A DNA stretch of 47,486 bases from an uncultured Pelagibacteraceae bacterium (GTDB lineage Bacteria > Pseudomonadota > Alphaproteobacteria > Pelagibacterales > Pelagibacteraceae), in NCBI GenBank assembly GCA_902569055.1, contig CACFSU010000008.1, positions 1 through 47,486 on the forward strand. Direction: 5' to 3'. The notes beneath the pieces were generated by a model. The model had not been told where the DNA came from. It did not search any database and saw only the letters and a program-made list of their open reading frames with translations. Position 1 is the stretch's first letter, and the number at the start of each line of letters is the position of its first letter. Of this stretch, positions 43,033 to 47,486 are shown piece by piece. The position numbers and the translations under genes were made by a program.

Positions 43033-44562
43033 TTAATACTTTAAATGAATATCACTCATTTTAAAAGCTTTGATCAAATAACATACAAGTAAATAAAACA
43101 ATAATCCTAATATAACAGATAAAATTAAATATAAAGATTTAATTTCTTGTTTAAATGTTAATTCGTTTTGAAAATAATTTAGTAAAAAGTTAAAAAATAG
43201 ACCCATAAGAATTGATGCAAAAATTATTTTTATACATTTCACAAAAAATATTTGATTAAAATAAAATAGTTCTCGATTTTTTAAAATTAAAAATAATACT
43301 ATTGAATTGAACCAAGATGAAAAAGATGTTGCGATTGGAATAATTATAAAACCAATTTCACTGAAATAATAAAGACTAATAAAAATATTAAGCATTACTG
43401 CAATTAATGAAATATAAAATGGTGTTTTGGTATCATGATTTGCAAAGAAAAAACTTGAAAAAACTTTTATCAAAGCAAAAGCGGGTAATCCTAAAGCAAA
43501 ATAATATAATGCTAAACTTGAGTTTTTAGCTGAGGTTTCGTTGAAAGATCCATAACCAAACAAAGCTGAAATGATTTGCTCTGATCCAATAATTAAAGCG
43601 ATAGTAGCTGGAAGACTTAAAAATAAACTTAATTCTAAAGCTTTATTTTGAATAAGCAAAATTTTATTTTTTTTTCTTGATTGAATATGTTTTGAAAGTT
43701 GTGGAAGTATAACAACACCAATTGCTATACCAGCTATTGCTAAGTTAATTTGATAAATTCTATCTGCATAATATAAATAAGAAACTGCGCTTGCTTGAAA
43801 AGAAGCAATTATAGTTCCAATTAATATATTAATTTGAGTAACTCCGGAGGAAAAAATACTAGGTAAAAGTTTTCTGAAAAAAATCTTGACTTTATTACTC
43901 ACTTTTAATTTAAAATTAAATTTTAATGAATAATACTTTGTTACATATCTATACAAAAATAATAATTGCAAAATACCTGCTAAACAAACGCCATAAGACA
44001 AATAATAAACAAGTTGATCACCTAAAGATTGCGAAAATAGAAGTACTAAAATTAGAACAATGTTTAATATTATCGGAGCAGCTGCGGCGGCAGCAAATTT
44101 ATTGTGAGAATTTAGAATTGCAGAAAAAAAAGATGCTAAAGAAATAAAAAATAAAAAAGGGAAAGTTATCCTTGTTAAATTTATTGCAACTTCCATTTTT
44201 TCAATCTCATCAGCAAATCCTGGTGCTATAATTGAAACAAATACAGGCATAAAAATTTCGATAATAATTGTTAAAAATAACAATCCTATGAATAAAAAAT
44301 TAAAAATTTCATTAGCAAATTTATTCGATTTTTTTTTACCTTTAATTATTTCTGATGAATAACTTGGAACAAATGCTGCATTAAAAGTACCCTCAGCAAA
44401 CAATCTTCTAAAAGTATTTGGAATTCTAAAGGCAACAAAAAAAGCATCAGCTAACATTCCTGTTCCAAGGAAAATTGCTATCAAAATATCTCTTAAATAA
44501 CCAAGCAATCTACTTATGATAGTATAAAAACCAAATGTACCTGTTGACTTAAGTAAGTTCAT
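43033..44562 (-). CDS. murJ: Lipid II flippase MurJ
   Basis: A 509-residue inner-membrane protein with about 14 hydrophobic segments (MviN/MurJ family, MOP superfamily), which moves lipid II across the membrane for peptidoglycan synthesis. The start 'KSTGTFGFYTIISRLLGYLR' and 'FRIPNTFRRLFAEGTFNAAF' (residues 46-65, with the conserved Arg and Asn) are diagnostic. It is divergent from the malic-enzyme gene with 52 bp between starts. Confidence 0.95.
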   Translation of the reverse strand: MNLLKSTGTFGFYTIISRLLGYLRDILIAIFLGTGMLADAFFVAFRIPNTFRRLFAEGTFNAAFVPSYSSEIIKGKKKSNKFANEIFNFLFIGLLFLTIIIEIFMPVFVSIIAPGFADEIEKMEVAINLTRITFPFLFFISLASFFSAILNSHNKFAAAAAAPIILNIVLILVLLFSQSLGDQLVYYLSYGVCLAGILQLLFLYRYVTKYYSLKFNFKLKVSNKVKIFFRKLLPSIFSSGVTQINILIGTIIASFQASAVSYLYYADRIYQINLAIAGIAIGVVILPQLSKHIQSRKKNKILLIQNKALELSLFLSLPATIALIIGSEQIISALFGYGSFNETSAKNSSLALYYFALGLPAFALIKVFSSFFFANHDTKTPFYISLIAVMLNIFISLYYFSEIGFIIIPIATSFSSWFNSIVLFLILKNRELFYFNQIFFVKCIKIIFASILMGLFFNFLLNYFQNELTFKQEIKSLYLILSVILGLLFYLLVCYLIKAFKMSDIHLKY

Positions 44563-44614
44563 AAATCATATTAGTCTTAATTTTACCCCAATTGTACACT
44601 TATTGTTATCAGAA

Positions 44615-46900
44615 ATGAAAAAAACAAAAATTGATCATTACACAGATAAAGAAGCTTTAGATTTTCATAAAGACAAAAAACCTGGCAAGATTGAGATAAT
44701 TTCTTCAAAAAATATGACTACGAAGCGAGATCTTGCATTAGCATACTCTCCAGGAGTAGCTGCTCCTGTTAAAATGATAAGTGAAAATCCTGAAACTGCT
44801 TACGATTACACAAGTAAAGGAAATTTGGTTGCTGTAATAAGTAACGGTTCGGCAATCCTAGGAATGGGCAATTTAGGTGCTCTCGCATCAAAACCAGTTA
44901 TGGAAGGGAAGGCTGTATTATTCAAAAGATTTGCAGACATTGACTCTATTGATTTAGAAATAGACTGTCAGGACTCTGAGGAAATCATAAATTCAATAAA
45001 AAATTTTGCTCCAAGTTTTGGTGGAGTAAATTTAGAAGATATAGCAGCTCCTGATTGTTTTATAATTGAACAAAAATTAAAAGAAATCTTAGATATCCCA
45101 GTTTTCCATGATGATCAACATGGAACAGCAATTATAACAACAGCTGCGTTAATTAATGCATTAGACATTAGCGGTAAATCAATAAAAAAAATAAAAGTTG
45201 TAGTTAATGGTGCTGGTGCTTCAGCACAAGCTTGCACTGAGTTATTTAAAAACTCAGGAGTAAAATCTGAAAACATAATTATGCTTGATAGAAAAGGTGT
45301 AATTTATGAAGGTAGAGCACAAGGAATAGACCAATGGAAATCTAGATATGCAGTTAAAACTAAGCTTAGAACTCTTACTGATGCTATTAAAGGTGCAGAT
45401 GTATTTTTGGGATTGTCTACAAAAGGTGTTTTGAAAAAAGAAATGGTTAAGTCAATGGCAAAAAATCCAATCATATTTGCATGCGCAAATCCTGATCCAG
45501 AAATTACCCCAGAGGAAATTAACGAGATTAGAGATGATGCGATTATAGCAACTGGTAGATCTGATTACCCTAATCAAGTAAATAATTTAATTGGGTTCCC
45601 ATATATCTTTAGAGGAGCACTTGATGTTAGATCAAAGACAATTAATGAAGAAATGAAAGTTGCTGCAGCTAATGCTATTGCTGAACTTGCAAGAGATGAT
45701 GTCCCTGATGAAGTTGTTGCGGCAATGGGAGGTGAAAGACCTCATTATGGAAAAGATTATATAATTCCTTCTACATTTGATCCAAGATTAATAAGCGTTA
45801 TCCCTGCTGCTGTAGCTAAAGCTGCAATAGAAAGTGGTGTAGCTAGAAAAAAAATTGATGACTTTGAAATTTATAAAGATCAACTTAAACAAAGATTGGA
45901 TCCAACTGTGACTATCATGCAGGGTATTAATTCATTTATTAAAAAAAATCAAAAAAGAATTGTGTTTGCAGATGGTGAAGATGAAAATACTTTAAAAGCA
46001 GCTATAGCTTTTAAAAATTCAAAGTTAGGTATACCGATTTTAATTGGTAAAGAAAGTAAAATTAAAGAACAGATTAAAAATATCGGCTATAATGAAAATT
46101 TTGATATTGAAATAGTAAATTCTAAAGATACTAAAAAAAGAAATCAGTACGTCAAACATTTATTTAAAAAACTTCAAAGAGAACAGGGTTTGCTCGAGAG
46201 AGATTGTGATAGATTAATTAGAAACGATAGGGTTGTTTGGGCATCTTCTATGGTTGCATGTGGTGACGCCGATGGAGCTGTGACTGGAAATACAAGGCGC
46301 TTTGGTGCTTCTCTTGGTAAAATTAAACAAGTTGTTGATGTTCGAAAAGGTGAAATTATGTTTGGACTAAATATGGTAGTCCACAAAGGAAGAACTATTT
46401 TTATTGGTGATACAACTGTTCATGAATATCCGACTTCAGAACAGATGGCTAACATAGCTATATCTACTGCTAGAGTAGTGAGACTTTTTGGTTTTGATCC
46501 TAAAGTTGCATTCGTATCTCATTCTACATTTGGACAACCACTAACAAGCCGAACTAAACATATACGAAATGCAGTTGAAATTTTAAAAGAAAAAAAAGTT
46601 GATTTTGAATTTGACGGAGATATGCAACCAGATGTTGCTTTAAATTCTGAGTATAAAGAGCTTTATCCTTTTGCTAAAATTGTTGGTAAGGCAAATATTT
46701 TAATAATGCCTGGACAACATAGTGCAGCTATATCCTATAAATTAATGAAAACTATAGGAGAGACAAAAGTTATTGGACCTTTATTAATTGGACTCGGTCT
46801 TCCAATAGAGATAGCTCCTCTTAGATCATCAACTTCGGAAATTCTAAATTTAGCATCAATAGCAGCTTATTCCTCTGAAGTTATAGATTATAAAAAATAA
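44615..46900 (+). CDS. maeB: NADP-type malic enzyme fused to a phosphate-acetyltransferase-like domain
   Basis: A 761-residue MaeB-type enzyme that oxidatively decarboxylates malate to pyruvate. The N-terminal malic domain has 'ALAYSPGVAAPVKMI', 'GNLGALASKPVMEGKAVLFK', 'FHDDQHGTAIITTAAL' and the nucleotide loop 'VVNGAGASAQACTELF'. From about residue 430 comes the PTA-like domain ('IVFADGEDENTLKAA', 'VFLGLSTKG' being still in the first part), thought to be regulatory. I prefer ATG 44615 to the TTG at 44603. Its stop touches the stop of the convergent dolP-like gene with no gap. Confidence 0.95.
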   Translation: MKKTKIDHYTDKEALDFHKDKKPGKIEIISSKNMTTKRDLALAYSPGVAAPVKMISENPETAYDYTSKGNLVAVISNGSAILGMGNLGALASKPVMEGKAVLFKRFADIDSIDLEIDCQDSEEIINSIKNFAPSFGGVNLEDIAAPDCFIIEQKLKEILDIPVFHDDQHGTAIITTAALINALDISGKSIKKIKVVVNGAGASAQACTELFKNSGVKSENIIMLDRKGVIYEGRAQGIDQWKSRYAVKTKLRTLTDAIKGADVFLGLSTKGVLKKEMVKSMAKNPIIFACANPDPEITPEEINEIRDDAIIATGRSDYPNQVNNLIGFPYIFRGALDVRSKTINEEMKVAAANAIAELARDDVPDEVVAAMGGERPHYGKDYIIPSTFDPRLISVIPAAVAKAAIESGVARKKIDDFEIYKDQLKQRLDPTVTIMQGINSFIKKNQKRIVFADGEDENTLKAAIAFKNSKLGIPILIGKESKIKEQIKNIGYNENFDIEIVNSKDTKKRNQYVKHLFKKLQREQGLLERDCDRLIRNDRVVWASSMVACGDADGAVTGNTRRFGASLGKIKQVVDVRKGEIMFGLNMVVHKGRTIFIGDTTVHEYPTSEQMANIAISTARVVRLFGFDPKVAFVSHSTFGQPLTSRTKHIRNAVEILKEKKVDFEFDGDMQPDVALNSEYKELYPFAKIVGKANILIMPGQHSAAISYKLMKTIGETKVIGPLLIGLGLPIEIAPLRSSTSEILNLASIAAYSSEVIDYKK

Positions 46901-47486
46901 TTAATTTTTTTGTATTCTTAAATCATCCACTAAGATTATACTCGCAATAACATCTTCTACATCTGATATTTCTTTTGCTTTTTTAATAACTTCATCTTTT
47001 TCATCTTTTGTAATTGCAATTCCATAGACATAAATTTTCTTTTTATAAGTGTCTATCTGATAATTAGTTGCTTTAATATTTTTATTTAAAATTAAAGCTG
47101 TCCGCAATTGAGATGTAATTAAAACATCTTTGGCAGATTGTTGAAAATTAAATTCTTCTTTTATTTTAATATCATTTCTAACTGATCTTGACCCATCTGT
47201 TTCCCATGCCAATTTTGTTAATCTTAGTTTTTCTTCAGGATTATCTACTTTACCTGTTAGAAAAATCCTTCCATCTAAAACTTTAGAATTTACAGACAGT
47301 AAGTATTTTTTATCTTCTAAAAGAATTCTTGCAGATAGATTCTTTTGCATGATAGAGTCATCAACTTGAGTTCCAACAGATCTAGGATCAAATGCAATAC
47401 TTACTCCAGTACCAAAAATTCCTCTAGATGCAACTCCAACACATCCTGATAAAAATAATACTATAAAAAATAATACTATAATTTTA
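46901..47486 (-). CDS. dolP: DolP/YraP-like BON-domain lipoprotein, 5' end beyond the window
   Basis: The frame is open to the right edge and the true start lies just outside. Before the first in-frame ATG (47350) the frame encodes a hydrophobic segment and lipobox 'LFLSGC' (Cys codon at 47443-47441), then 'FDPRSVGTQVDDSIMQ', which matches the 'DPRxVGTQVDD' start of mature DolP. Two BON domains follow, the first near 'VLDGRIFLTGKVDNPEEKLR', the second near 'IDTYKKKIYVYGIAI'. DolP is an outer-membrane lipoprotein that supports envelope integrity and BAM. So the ATG at 47350 is internal and not the start. Confidence 0.88.
   Translation of the reverse strand, partial: KIIVLFFIVLFLSGCVGVASRGIFGTGVSIAFDPRSVGTQVDDSIMQKNLSARILLEDKKYLLSVNSKVLDGRIFLTGKVDNPEEKLRLTKLAWETDGSRSVRNDIKIKEEFNFQQSAKDVLITSQLRTALILNKNIKATNYQIDTYKKKIYVYGIAITKDEKDEVIKKAKEISDVEDVIASIILVDDLRIQKN

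Overview
The window is very AT-rich and densely packed with genes. The features that identify it are the gene order (rpsT-dnaA-dnaN beside mutM-ubiE-ubiB-coaBC-dut; irr-fabA-fabB-fabI; tsaB-fur-miaB-phoH-ybeY-lnt-metK-nusA-infB-rbfA-rpsO-pnp), an Irr-type Fur regulator, a CarD/CdnL regulator, and many start/stop overlaps with intergenic gaps of only a few bases. This points to a streamlined marine alphaproteobacterium of the SAR11 / Pelagibacterales type. The assignment comes from gene content and order as read here, not from a database search.

Layout. 60-1628 (+): TerB-like protein, ferredoxin FdxA and a CarD-family regulator with a lysine-rich N-terminus, ending in a bidirectional terminator. 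1688-3742 (-): tRNA-Leu(CAA), an acyl-CoA synthetase and a 26-residue ultrabasic peptide gene. 3803-5400 (+): DedA/YqaA membrane protein, DsbB and Coq7. 5403-7300 (-): HNH endonuclease, esterase and TlpA-like thioredoxin. 7325-10771 (+): argH, an LptM-like lipoprotein, lysA and plsC. 10768-14737 (-): dnaN, dnaA, rpsT and mutM. 14769-19865 (+): ubiE, ubiB, coaBC, dut, a ThiF/MoeB-like enzyme and an SH3-domain protein. 19869-23589 (-): small membrane proteins, an aspartyl/asparaginyl hydroxylase-like protein, katG and irr. 23684-26342 (+): fabA, fabB, fabI and a small membrane protein. 26398-39346 (-): the long translation/RNA superoperon. 39294-40355 (+): polysaccharide deacetylase. 40352-44562 (-): Bax-like glucosaminidase, Nfu, trpS and murJ. 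44615-46900 (+): malic enzyme. 46901 to the right edge (-): a DolP-like BON lipoprotein that runs off the window.

How the genes work together. Most are core housekeeping functions: replication start, translation factors, fatty-acid synthesis, lysine and arginine synthesis, ubiquinone synthesis, and the cell envelope. The most distinctive part is 19869-23641. There, irr is broken by a frameshift in an A9 tract, yet two near-identical 17-bp palindromic Irr-box-like sites (15 of 17 identical) lie upstream of irr and across the katG promoter. This suggests iron/heme-responsive control of a catalase-peroxidase operon. Other notable items are an intrinsic-terminator-like hairpin in the nusA leader, the ultrabasic mini-gene facing a lysine-rich CarD, an acyl-CoA synthetase starting 4 nt after a tRNA CCA end, and a TsaB shortened by about 100 residues that overlaps a divergent gene. 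I saw no CRISPR array, insertion sequence, prophage, rRNA or integron. No stretch longer than 300 bases lacks a gene.
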